A stretch of DNA of 20,478 nt from Glomus cerebriforme (Eukaryota; Glomeromycota; Glomeromycetes; Glomerales; Glomeraceae): assembly GCA_003550305.1 (NCBI GenBank), contig QKYT01000120.1, positions 83,091-103,568 of the forward strand, in the 5' to 3' direction. Position 1 is the first letter of the stretch. Every line of letters begins with the position of its first letter. The notes beneath the pieces were generated by a model. It did no database searches. It was not told the origin of the DNA and saw nothing but the letters and a program-made list of their open reading frames with translations. The position numbers and the translations under genes were made by a program. Positions 1 to 8,661 of this stretch are shown one piece after another.

Positions 1-1301
1 TATTTTATTTACACTTAGCCAATTAATATTATCAAAGACTGCAGTACAACGCAACGGAATATATATTCATATTATTTTTAAAGTATAAAACTATAATATT
101 ATTTGCGTCTGGATTTTTTTAAAGTTTCGGCCAGAATTAAGTTCAGCCAGAATTATGTTAATTCTGGCCGGAAATAAAATTGCGGCAAATTTAAATTTTT
201 TTTTTAGGATTATATGCACATCATACTAAGCATTAACTTCGCAACATTTATTTTTATTCCACATAACAAAATTCAATAATTATAAGTAATGAAACAAACC
301 CGCCGATATGTTAAGCCCACATGCAATGAGCCATAAATCCTCAATCAACTTGATTTATCATATTTTACATGTAAATAATTTCATAAACTTCCATTCCTTG
401 CATATTCCAAAACCATAATATAATTTTTTGTGTATTACTCCGAGAAGAACTTTATGCTAACAGTACCATCTCCTTGTTTGTCTAAGTAAAAAAAAAAAAA
501 GAACAAGAGAATCACCCATCTCCTTGTTAGCTAAAGTAAAGAAAAAAAAAAAAAGAAAAAAAAAAAGAAATCTAATAAGATCAAAGTCTAAAGATATAGA
601 ACCAAAAAAAAATAGAAGATTCAAAGTAAAAGTCTAGAGGTAAACAATTAAAAGAAAAACAATTAAAGAGAAAAACTAAAAAAAAAGTATTTCATAGAGT
701 ATATATAGTTTTTTGGATTTCTAAAATGTAACTTCTGCGATCAATATTATATATGAATCTTATAAGTCAAAATTGTCTGAAATATCATAAATATCATAAC
801 AATTATAACAATAAGTGCTATTATTATTCTGGGTCTTTAATGGAATATTGTTTTAATAATAAATAGAAAAAATATTATTTTTATCACCTAACTATAAAAT
901 TCCCGTTAGTCGAGTCTCTCCTAACTGGCTGGTTTGGTTTAGACTAGAATCTCCCTCTTTGTTTCTGTCTTATTTCGCGAAAATGCAAATAATAAATAAA
1001 AATAAGAAAGATAATGAGGATATTTATAACGATATGTCGCAATAAATATTGCTTTTTATTACCCTTGCAGAAAGTCAAAATTAGTTTAATAATTTATTAA
1101 AATTAAGTTTATATAAATATATGCATGTTTATTTAAAAATAAAAAATCTTAAAACCTACAAGATAAAATATAAATGTAATATACAATAAAAAAAAATAAT
1201 GTGCAAAAATAAAAATATTTATGTTGAATAAAGTATTAACTTATCTATCTACTAAAGAAAATAAAATAATAAATCTAATCTGATTCTTATACGTAAAAAT
1301 T
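1..1301. other. AT-rich intergenic region
   Basis: I see no supportable gene here. It contains a short inverted repeat (129-169) and long A-rich tracts between about 485 and 690. A short duplication of the motif CCATCTCCTTGTT at about 466 and 516 ends in each case in AAGTAAA followed by an A run, so the A tracts probably grew by local slippage or duplication. The part next to 1302 would be the 3' flank of the Sel1-repeat gene; I found no canonical AATAAA on the minus strand close to its stop. Confidence 0.6.
129..169. repeat. 12-bp inverted repeat GGCCAGAATTAA
   Basis: Perfect arms GGCCAGAATTAA (129-140) and TTAATTCTGGCC (158-169) flank a 17-nt spacer that holds a further partial copy, GCCAGAATTA. 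Related GGC(C/A)(G/A)GAATT-like stretches recur near 5955 and 6140, so this looks like a dispersed short motif of the genome rather than a local accident. No function is evident. Confidence 0.6.
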
Positions 1302-4300
1302 TTAATAACCATGTGTTAATAAATTATTTAAACTTTCTTTAGCTTCTTTACTTCCATTTTCTATAGCTTTTATGTACCAATAAATAGCCTTTTCTAAATT
1401 TTTTTCTACTTTAGTACCTTGCTTATATAAAGTGGCAAGTCTTCTTTGTGCTTTACTATCTCCTTTTTTAGCAGATATCTGATATAGTTCAAAAGCCTTT
1501 TTAATATTAATATCAATCCCAATACCTTCATCATAACAGTATCCAAGTTTATATTGAGCTTTTATACATCCTTTATTGGCTGATTCTTTATAGAATTCAA
1601 ATGCTCTAATGAAATTTTCATTAACACCTTCTCCTAATTCATAAAATCTACCTAATTTATATAATGCATATTTATTATCACTTTCTGCTGCTTTATGATA
1701 CCAATAGTTAACTTTATCTAAATAAATATTCTCAAGATTATATTCTTTACCAGCTGCTTCGTCATATAATTTTAATCCTTTTTTAATATCAACTTCGGTT
1801 CCAATTCCATTTACATAACAATATCCAAGTTGAAACTTTGCACATATACACCCATTTTCAGCCGATTTTTTATAAAGATTAAATGCTTTAACTAAGTTTT
1901 TATTAACCCCAATTCCTAATTCATAATATTTACCTAAATTATATTGTACGGTTTCATCCCCACTTTCTACCGCTTTATCATACCAATAGAAAGCTTTTTT
2001 AAAATCCTTTTTTACTCCCTCACCTTTTTCATACATAACTCCAAGATTATTTTGTGCAGCGCTATGTCCTTTTTCAGCTGCCATTTTATATAATTCATGT
2101 GCTTTTGATTTATTAGCTTCACTTGCAATACCATATGAATAATAATACCCAAGTTTAAATTGAGCATCTAAATAGTCTTGTTCGGCTAATTCTTTAATTA
2201 GTTCAAATGCCTTTTCCTCATCTTTTTCAACACCTTCTCCTAATTCATATAATAAACTTAAATTATATTGTGCCATCTTATTTCCTTTCTCTGCTGATAA
2301 TTCGTATAAATCAAATGCCTTTTCTTTATTAATTTCAGTTCCAATTCCTTCATCATAATAATATCCAAGTTTAAATTGAGCATCTAAATATTCTTCGTCA
2401 GCTAGTTCTTTAATTAGTTCAAATGCCTTTTTCTCATCTTTACCAACTCCTTCGCCTAATTCATATAAAAAACTTAAATTATATTGTGCCTTATTGTCTC
2501 CTTTTTGTGCTGCTGCTTTGTATAATTCAAATGCCCTGTATTTATCAATCTCAGTTCCAACACCATATGAATAATAATATCCAAGTTTATATAGAGCATC
2601 TAAATATTCTTTTTTGGCTAATTCTTTTATTAGTTCAAATGCTTTTTTCTCATCTTTATCAATTCCTTCTCCCGATTCGTATAATAAGCTTAAATAAAAT
2701 TTTGCATCATTATTCCCTTTTTCTGCAGCTATTTTGTATAATTCAACTGCTTTTGATTTATCAATATCAGTTCCAAAACCAACATCATAAAAAAATCCAA
2801 GTTTAAATTGAGCGTCTAAATAGTCCTTTTCAGCTGATTTTTTAAAATATTCAAAAGATTTAATCTCATCTTTTTCAACTCCTACACCGTCTTTATAACA
2901 TATTCCTAAATTATAAAGTGCAACATTATTTCCATTTATTGCCGCTTCATTATACCAATAAATAGCTTTTTCCAAATCCTTCTCTATTCCAATTCCATTT
3001 TTATAACAATTACCTAAATTATTTTTTGCATCTGAATTTCCACCTTTGGCAGATTTTATATACCATTCAAATGCTTTATATTTATCTTCTTCAACTCCTA
3101 ATCCATCTTCATAACATATACCCAAATTATATTGAGCAGTTGTATTTCCATTTTCTGCTGCTTTGTTATACCAATAAGAAGCTTCAAGTAAATCTTTTAT
3201 TACTCCAATACCACATATGTAACAATCACCTAAACTTGTTTCTGCATCGGAATTTCCTCGTTTAGCAGCTTTTGAATACCATTCAAATGCTAGATTTTTA
3301 TCTTTGAATATTCCGATTCCATTTTTATAGCAATCACCTAACCTATTTTGTGCAGATGAATATTCTTCTTCAGCAGATTTATAATACCATTCAAAAGCTT
3401 TTTTACCATCTTTATTTATTCCAATTCCATTTTGATAACACATACCTAAATTATATTGTGCATATAAATCTCCTTCATTAGCGGCTTTAAAATAACATTC
3501 AAAAGCTTTCTTTTCATCCTTTTTTATTCCAATTCCATTTTGATAACAATAACCCAAATTATTTCGTGCACCCGAATAACCTTTTTCTGATGATTTTAAA
3601 TAACAATCAAAAGCTTTAATTTCATCTTTTTCTTTTCCTATTCCATATTGATAACTGTAACCTAAATTATTTAATTCTACTAAATCTTTATTTATTTGAT
3701 TATTATTTTTATTAATAAGACTATTATCTAATAATTCAAAATAATTTTCTATAGTATTAATCTCATCTTTACATATATTTATTTCTAAACCATTAAAATC
3801 TTCAAACTGTTTTTGTGACATTACATGTTTAAATTCCTTTTCAATTAAATCTCTTTTATTTAAAATAATATCTTTATAATAATAAAATGATAATAAATAT
3901 TTTCCAATAATAATATCAAGTATTTGATATACGGAAACTAATTTTTGATTTTTTTGATTATTAATAGATAATAAATATAATTTTAAAGATTCATATTTAT
4001 CAATAACACATGAATTATCTATACCATATTGATAAAAAAATCCAATCAAACTTGGAAACCAATTTTCTTTTTCTTGATGATTTTCCATTAATTCTAAAAT
4101 TTGTTTAGAATCTTTTTTATTAATTTCAAAAAATTCTTTTACCCAATCCATTAAAATATTTTCGAATTTATTGAAATTTTCTATTTTAATAATTTGACGA
4201 TAAAAACCTTTTAAAAATTTCTTTAAAAGAATTTCATCATAATCTGAAATATCATATAAATAATAACATTTTAAAAAATCTTCAAAGAAAATTTCATCAT

Positions 4301-4325
4301 CTTTTGAAATATTATTTAAAGACAT
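1302..4325 (-). CDS. Sel1-repeat (SLR/TPR-like) protein, 1007 aa, single exon
   Basis: An uninterrupted 1,007-codon frame starts at ATG 4325 and ends at TAA 1302-1304. Residues 1-216 are a helical, Lys/Glu-rich N-terminal region with one degenerate repeat-like stretch around 88-123. From about residue 217 there are 21 Sel1-like repeats of 36 aa (consensus LG..Y..G.GV.KD..KAFE.Y.KAAE.G...AQ), plus one half repeat. Sel1 repeats form paired alpha-helices that scaffold protein-protein contacts, so an adaptor role is likely but the partner is unknown. In these fungi such repeats often follow a protein kinase domain; none is present here. Repeats 9-15 form a two-repeat higher-order unit. No signal peptide or membrane segment is visible. 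The 5' flank is A/T-rich, as expected for a start here, and the next in-frame Met is too far into the repeats to be preferred. Confidence 0.95.
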   Translation of the reverse strand: MSLNNISKDDEIFFEDFLKCYYLYDISDYDEILLKKFLKGFYRQIIKIENFNKFENILMDWVKEFFEINKKDSKQILELMENHQEKENWFPSLIGFFYQYGIDNSCVIDKYESLKLYLLSINNQKNQKLVSVYQILDIIIGKYLLSFYYYKDIILNKRDLIEKEFKHVMSQKQFEDFNGLEINICKDEINTIENYFELLDNSLINKNNNQINKDLVELNNLGYSYQYGIGKEKDEIKAFDCYLKSSEKGYSGARNNLGYCYQNGIGIKKDEKKAFECYFKAANEGDLYAQYNLGMCYQNGIGINKDGKKAFEWYYKSAEEEYSSAQNRLGDCYKNGIGIFKDKNLAFEWYSKAAKRGNSDAETSLGDCYICGIGVIKDLLEASYWYNKAAENGNTTAQYNLGICYEDGLGVEEDKYKAFEWYIKSAKGGNSDAKNNLGNCYKNGIGIEKDLEKAIYWYNEAAINGNNVALYNLGICYKDGVGVEKDEIKSFEYFKKSAEKDYLDAQFKLGFFYDVGFGTDIDKSKAVELYKIAAEKGNNDAKFYLSLLYESGEGIDKDEKKAFELIKELAKKEYLDALYKLGYYYSYGVGTEIDKYRAFELYKAAAQKGDNKAQYNLSFLYELGEGVGKDEKKAFELIKELADEEYLDAQFKLGYYYDEGIGTEINKEKAFDLYELSAEKGNKMAQYNLSLLYELGEGVEKDEEKAFELIKELAEQDYLDAQFKLGYYYSYGIASEANKSKAHELYKMAAEKGHSAAQNNLGVMYEKGEGVKKDFKKAFYWYDKAVESGDETVQYNLGKYYELGIGVNKNLVKAFNLYKKSAENGCICAKFQLGYCYVNGIGTEVDIKKGLKLYDEAAGKEYNLENIYLDKVNYWYHKAAESDNKYALYKLGRFYELGEGVNENFIRAFEFYKESANKGCIKAQYKLGYCYDEGIGIDINIKKAFELYQISAKKGDSKAQRRLATLYKQGTKVEKNLEKAIYWYIKAIENGSKEAKESLNNLLTHGY
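2055..2810 (-). repeat. 216-bp higher-order tandem repeat inside the Sel1 gene
   Basis: Residues about 506-757 alternate two kinds of Sel1 repeat. The A type carries FKLGYYY...GTEIDK..AFELYK and the B type carries YNLSLLYELGEGV.KDEKKA followed by FELIKELA. At DNA level the junction motif AGCATCTAAATA, or a close variant, recurs at about 2163, 2379, 2595 and 2811, exactly 216 bp apart. The array expanded by duplication of a two-repeat unit (72 aa) rather than of single 36-aa repeats. Confidence 0.85.
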
Positions 4326-5106
4326 TGTAAATTTTTTTTAAAAAAAAAAATAAGTTTATTTTTTAATTTGTCTTATTATAAGTTTTCTCTTTTCTCATTT
4401 TTTATTAATAACGAATTCTAATTTGGAAATGATTTTCAAAACAATTACATCAGGAAGCATAAAATTGCGTTGGGGATATAACTATCGCAGTACTACGTAG
4501 GTACTACGTCTAGACACCATAGATTGCTATAGTTCACCGCAATATTTACAGAAACCTGCATCATAACTACGTAGATCTGCACTAAAAAATTTACTATGAC
4601 CAATGTAACATAGACTTAATTATACAAATTACCATAACAGTACGATAAAATTTTATTGGGTCTGGTTCGTTTATTTTTAATTATTTTATTAAAATTTTTT
4701 GTTTATTACTAAATAGATAATTAATATTGATGTGAAATGCTTTATTAGTTGTTGTTATAACCGGAAAAGAATTTTAAGAATCATTTTACGTATTTTGAAA
4801 ACTATTACGACAATAAAAATTCAAATTCCACATTTAGCGACAGGGTAAACTTTCCTATCAAATAAAGTTACGTGCTAATCTAAGTTATAAGTTCAAAATC
4901 GTTTTAGTTAATTATAAAAATAAATTTATTGCTATTTTTTTCCACTGCAAAGAAATTAAATATTATTGTTAAGGAAAAACTTTTAATAAATTAATTCATA
5001 TTCATTGCATAAATTTTGTCACGGTATTTCATATATATATAAAAATAGAGGTTAGTTAATAATAAACCAATTTGTCGCAAAATTATAGATGGATAAATTA
5101 ATATAA
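4326..5106. other. Intergenic region upstream of the Sel1-repeat gene
   Basis: No coding signal was found on either strand. It would hold the promoter of the minus-strand Sel1 gene. Next to the start codon is a T/A homopolymer-rich stretch (4328-4365). A tandem pair of GTACTACGT motifs lies at 4490-4510, and another ACTACGTAG palindrome at about 4568. The rest is plain AT-rich sequence. Confidence 0.5.
4490..4510. promoter_or_regulatory. Tandem GTACTACGT motif (candidate site)
   Basis: GTACTACGTAG is followed immediately by GTACTACGTC, and a third ACTACGTAG lies about 70 bp further along, all 165-250 bp upstream of the Sel1 gene start. The core CTACGTAG is palindromic. The spacing and repetition suggest a protein-binding site, but nothing identifies a factor, and it may be only a repeat fragment. 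Confidence 0.2.
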
Positions 5107-5331
5107 CAACTTCGCCACAACAATGAATTCCAAAACTCTGAAACCTCTAAACCTCTAAGCCTCTCTTTAAATAAAAAAGGAATTATTATAATTGGCTGGT
5201 TTATATATCAACAACGCTGCATAATATGCGCAATAATTGGTATGTTGTACTGGGGAACTTATGCTATAAAAGATACAAAATTTTTAAGTGTCATTATGGG
5301 GTTATCTGTATACTGCAATAATATATTTTAG
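5107..5331 (+). pseudogene. Short membrane-like ORF fragment
   Basis: A 74-codon open frame runs from just after an in-frame TAA (5104-5106) to TAG 5329-5331 and has no ATG near its start. The first 20 or so residues are polar and Ser/Asn-rich (NSETSKPLSLSLNKKG). The remainder is hydrophobic, with two likely membrane-spanning stretches (IIIIGWFIY and IICAIIGMLYWGTYA) and a third weaker one. The lack of a start codon and of recognised homology suggests an internal exon or a decayed remnant. It could pair with the plus-strand ORF at 5448-5555 through an intron, but I cannot fix the splice sites. Product unknown. Confidence 0.3.
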
Positions 5332-5447
5332 TATAAAGGTTTTTCTTAAGTTTTAGAAGCACATTTCACTAATGATTCTTAAAGTTCTATGCAATTATTT
5401 TTAAACAAACTTGCTACAAAAGTTCGTATAATATGAAATAATATTTG

Positions 5448-5555
5448 ATGAGGTCTTTATTGAAAGTTAGTGAAAATAGTATGGAAGAGAAATATATTGA
5501 TATTCAAAATGTAGATGAACCAGAAAATGGAAGTAGTGATTGCGTGATCAAGTAA
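5448..5555 (+). CDS. 35-aa acidic ORF, possible last exon
   Basis: ATG at 5448 to TAA at 5553-5555 gives 35 residues. After a basic start it is acidic and polar (ENSMEEKYIDIQNVDEPENG). Composition is protein-like rather than random for this AT-rich DNA, but it is very short. It could be the cytoplasmic tail of the membrane-like ORF upstream, as the second exon of a small or decayed gene, or be chance. I do not recognise it. Confidence 0.22.
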   Translation: MRSLLKVSENSMEEKYIDIQNVDEPENGSSDCVIK

Positions 5556-6249
5556 ATATCCATGTTTATCACGTTTATAAGACTTATGCTGGATCATAGC
5601 ACAAGAATCATCAATAGTACCCTATCAAAATATGTTTAACATGTTAACATGATAAAAAAGGTTTAAATAATCAAATGCATATGGACACATAAAATTTTAT
5701 AATAGTTGAAATATTACATTATTATGTATGCCCAGTTGAATCAAAGTTCCACCTACCTTCCTACTCCATGGGATAACGTAGAGGCCTGCAACGGGCCGGG
5801 TCCGGGCTCAAAACTCGGCCCGGACCCGGCCCGGAATCCGGGTCCGAGCTGGCAGAAATTATTCTAAATCCACCCGGGCCGGGTCCGGGTTCAAAATGTA
5901 AACCCGGATTTTTATAATTTCTTAATTCTAACCAAAATTTCCTATTAATTCTAGCCGAAATTAGACTATGCGGAAATTAAACAATTTTGGCAAAGTTTAA
6001 AAAATTGTAATTTTTGCAATTCCTTTTTTATTTTAAATAAAATTATAAATTTTTATTTATTAACACACAAATAAGCTTTTGTTGATTGTTTTTTATATTT
6101 TTGTATCAATCATTTGTTGATCATTGTCAAATTTTCAAATTCCGGCAAGAATTTTCAAAATTTTTTTTTTTTACTTTTATAAAATTTTTCTAAAAAAAAA
6201 TTAACAGTTATTTTAAACCAGATTATTCTAGCAGATCATCTCTGTTTTT
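5556..6249. other. Intergenic region with GC-rich islet
   Basis: The only clear structure is the GC-rich inverted and direct repeat at 5775-5900. On its right (5920-6180) lie degenerate copies of the GGCC/GAATT motif seen near position 129, then T/A homopolymers. No gene found. Confidence 0.5.
5792..5889. repeat. GC-rich hairpin with a direct third copy
   Basis: CGGGCCGGGTCCGGGC (5792-5807) and its exact reverse complement (5818-5833) form 16-bp arms around a 10-nt loop. A direct copy of the first arm, CGGGCCGGGTCCGGG followed by TTCAAAA, lies at 5875-5889, 83 bp downstream. The surrounding DNA is strongly AT-rich, so this islet stands out. A related CCGGGCCGGGCCAGG stretch occurs at 14111-14125. 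This is probably a dispersed GC-rich repeat or an element end; no coding content. Confidence 0.7.
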
Positions 6250-6622
6250 TTATTCATCTAAGTCACTAACATTTAAATCTTCATCTTCATGGTCAGATTC
6301 ATCTTCCTCTTCATCTAAACTATCATTTTCTTGGTTATTTAAGATTGGTAAGGCAATATGAAGACATCCTACTTATTTCTGCCCCTCCTTTATTTCTTTA
6401 ATTTTACATTTATAAAGGATATTACTTCTAATTCTTGCCATATCTAAAACTTTTTTATTCTAAATAAAAAAAATAGTCAAATTTAAAAATTCTATTAAAA
6501 CCTGAAAATAAATTTAAAACTATAACTCACTTTCAATTAATTTCTTCTTTTTGTATGGACAAATCCCATTGTAGACCATAGTCGCTCTACTGAAGTGGAA
6601 TTTATACAAATACTATAAAGAT
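6250..6622 (-). pseudogene. hAT-family transposase, C-terminal remnant
   Basis: Minus-strand translation gives STSVERLWSTMGFVHTKRRN, which matches the pattern of the hAT transposase C-terminal dimerisation region (S.ER.WS..G..H...R..L). After a 71-nt GT-AG intron (6460-6530) it continues KKVLDMARIRSNILYK. An acidic tail (EEEDESDHEDEDLN) then runs to TAA 6250-6252. Two in-frame stops break it: TAA 6537-6539, where Arg is usual in RRNRL, and TAA 6373-6375. No catalytic region or N-terminal zinc finger is found nearby, so it is a dead 3' end. Identification rests on motif pattern only. Confidence 0.7.
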
Positions 6623-7427
6623 GTAATGTTATATATATGTAGACATTTAGTTTACTCCATATAAAAAATTTTTTCTGGGGTACCAGTACCTCCAGACCCC
6701 CTTCTTAGGCTTTTTTTTTATCAACTTTTTAAATTTTTATTTTAATTAATTTTATTATTTATTTTATCTTATTATTTTTTATTTATTTTCACTTCTTTAA
6801 ATTTAGTATTATACAGTATATATATAAATAACACTTAAAATTTCTAAACATAAATCAGAATTTCTTTCAATACATATTAATATATCCCAGTATGAAGCAA
6901 TGGGCTAATGCTAGCATTAATATAAATTTTATTAAATAAAGCATTTGATTATTTTACAATACTAACATAAATGCTATTTCTAAAAAAATAATGACCAAAT
7001 GATCAAATGACAAATGATGCAAATGACAGTCAAATGACACTTGATCAATTGTTGGGTCATTTGTGAAATGACAAAGGACAAAGGATTCATAATCCTTTGA
7101 CCAAATGACTCATAATCTGAAAAATGGTCAAATGACCAGATCATTTCTGAATACTGCAATACTTAATATACAATAATTATAACCTTTTCAACTATTCTAA
7201 TCATTCTATCATTCTATATATATATTTATTTATTAACTTTATTAAATAAAATATTAATACATTAAAACTCACTAACATTACATAAAGTACACTAGTTGCT
7301 AAACAAATTTTTGATTCTGTTCCTGTAACATATATATAGTTTAAAAATGCAGTGCACCTGACCTAACCAACATTAGTTTCAAATAGGGACCTATTATTTT
7401 ATATATACATATCAGATATTTATTTAT
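6623..7427. other. Intergenic region downstream of the axis-protein gene
   Basis: No gene. It includes GGGGTACCAGTACCTCC (about 6678), a GC-richer fragment resembling an element end. The CAAATGAC motif cluster (6990-7160) follows. The stretch next to 7427 is the 3' flank of the minus-strand gene, with overlapping AATAAA signals right at its stop codon (7419-7428). Confidence 0.5.
6990..7160. repeat. CAAATGAC motif cluster
   Basis: Roughly ten copies of (C)AAATGA(C) and two of its complement occur in about 170 bp. There is also an AAAGGATTCATAATCCTTT palindrome and the 14-bp palindrome TGGTCAAATGACCA (7125-7138). The same palindrome recurs at 18965-18978, and a TCAAATGA/TCATTTGA hairpin lies at 19655-19681. 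This looks like a dispersed non-coding repeat family; an element end or a protein-binding array are the two readings. Confidence 0.55.
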
Positions 7428-8661
7428 TTAAATTTTACCATTCTCGGAATCAAATTTTTCCATTTCTATTAATGATTGTTCCAAAGATGCCAGTTCATTC
7501 CTTCCTTCCTTTAATTTTTTAATCATTTGTCGTTCTACTAAGGGTAATTTCTTTTAAACTCATCAAGCAATTCACTCCTATCATATTAACAAATTATTAT
7601 TAGAATTTTATTTTTCTTATAAGTTTTTAAGGATGTCGTACCTGTGTGCCTAATCCTTGAGTCAACCTGATCTCATTTGCTTTTTGTAACGCTTTAAATT
7701 GTCTAGAAATTGTCTGAATTTTAATAGGATTAATAAATTTGTATTTTTTTATTGTTATTTAATAGACAATTATACCTCGCCAATGCATAGCAATAATCTT
7801 CTAATTTCCTCGTCTAATTTTTCATCTGCATATTTGCTTGATCTACGTTCGACGTTAACGATATTGTCCTTTTCTGGAGAATGTGTTGTTCCATTATTGC
7901 TACTAATTATAGATGAGCTTTCTATAAAAGAAATTAACATTTATAATTTTAATACTTATTATTATAATTATTATTGAATAAAAAGAAATTTAAAATTTAT
8001 CATAAAAACCTTGTTTTTCATCATTGGATTTTGGAATCGATGTGTTTTTCCTTATTAATTCACGAAAAAATTCCATCGCTAAAATTATAATAAATGAAAA
8101 TCCAAATATTATCAAAATAAAAATGGATAAAATAAAAATATTTACGAAATTGTGCTCTCATCCGTTCAACAACCTCATCATCGGCATCATATTTAATCGA
8201 ATCAGTTATATCTTTTTCTGACGGATTCCAGAAATCTTTTTCACTCTTAATTGGGCTATTTCTTTTATTGACCTTTCAAACAATATATGTGAAAATTAAA
8301 TATTAATAATTTATGAACTTACATTTTGTAGATTACCTTCAATTGCTCTTTGTAAAATTTATTCTTTTTAATTAAATTAATTAAATTATTGAATCTCGGT
8401 TTTTCTGCCTCATCCTCATTTGAATCTAGTGTCTTTCTTTTCCTTTTTTCGTGGTTATATTTTCATTAGACATTAAATTTGGAAATTTTGGTTCTTCAGA
8501 TAAACGAAATTCTTGTCCACTTAAATTCATTTGGTTTTCAGTTATAGTTATATCTGTTGTGTCGTTATTTGGCTCAACCATTATAAAATCACCGTCCGAA
8601 CCGTCTTGATTTTGTAAATTGCTTTGCTTTGAAGTCTCTATTCGTGAGATTTTATTTGATG
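7428..8661 (-). other. C-terminal helical/coiled-coil region of the axis protein (exons 14-19)
   Basis: Exon 14 has an acidic/Ser-rich half. With the one-base correction it also has a KRKRKT nuclear-signal-like patch and then RFNNLINLIKKNKFYKEQLK. Exons 15-16 give DDEVVERMRAQF and MEFFRELIRK. Exons 17-19 give long charged helices (ADEKLDEEIRRLLLCIGE, ISRQFKALQKANEIRL, VERQMIKKLKEGRNELASL). This fits the C-terminal coiled coil with which SYCP2 pairs with SYCP3 and Red1 forms filaments. The stop is TAA 7428-7430. A further donor, G|GTAAAA at 7437, could extend the gene, but the continuation is not convincing. Confidence 0.6.

Noticed and set aside
2423..3265. Plus-strand ORFs of 127 and 79 codons inside the Sel1 gene
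   Set aside because: They are antisense shadows of the repeat array; composition is Leu/Ile/His-rich and follows the 216-bp periodicity of the real gene.
7551..7577. SELLDEFK as coding sequence at the start of the last exon
   Set aside because: Using the GATAG acceptor puts it out of frame both with exon 18 and with the rest of exon 19.
7699..8221. Plus-strand ORFs of 92 and 65 codons
   Set aside because: They lie antisense to exons 15-17 of the axis gene and across its introns; no independent coding signal.
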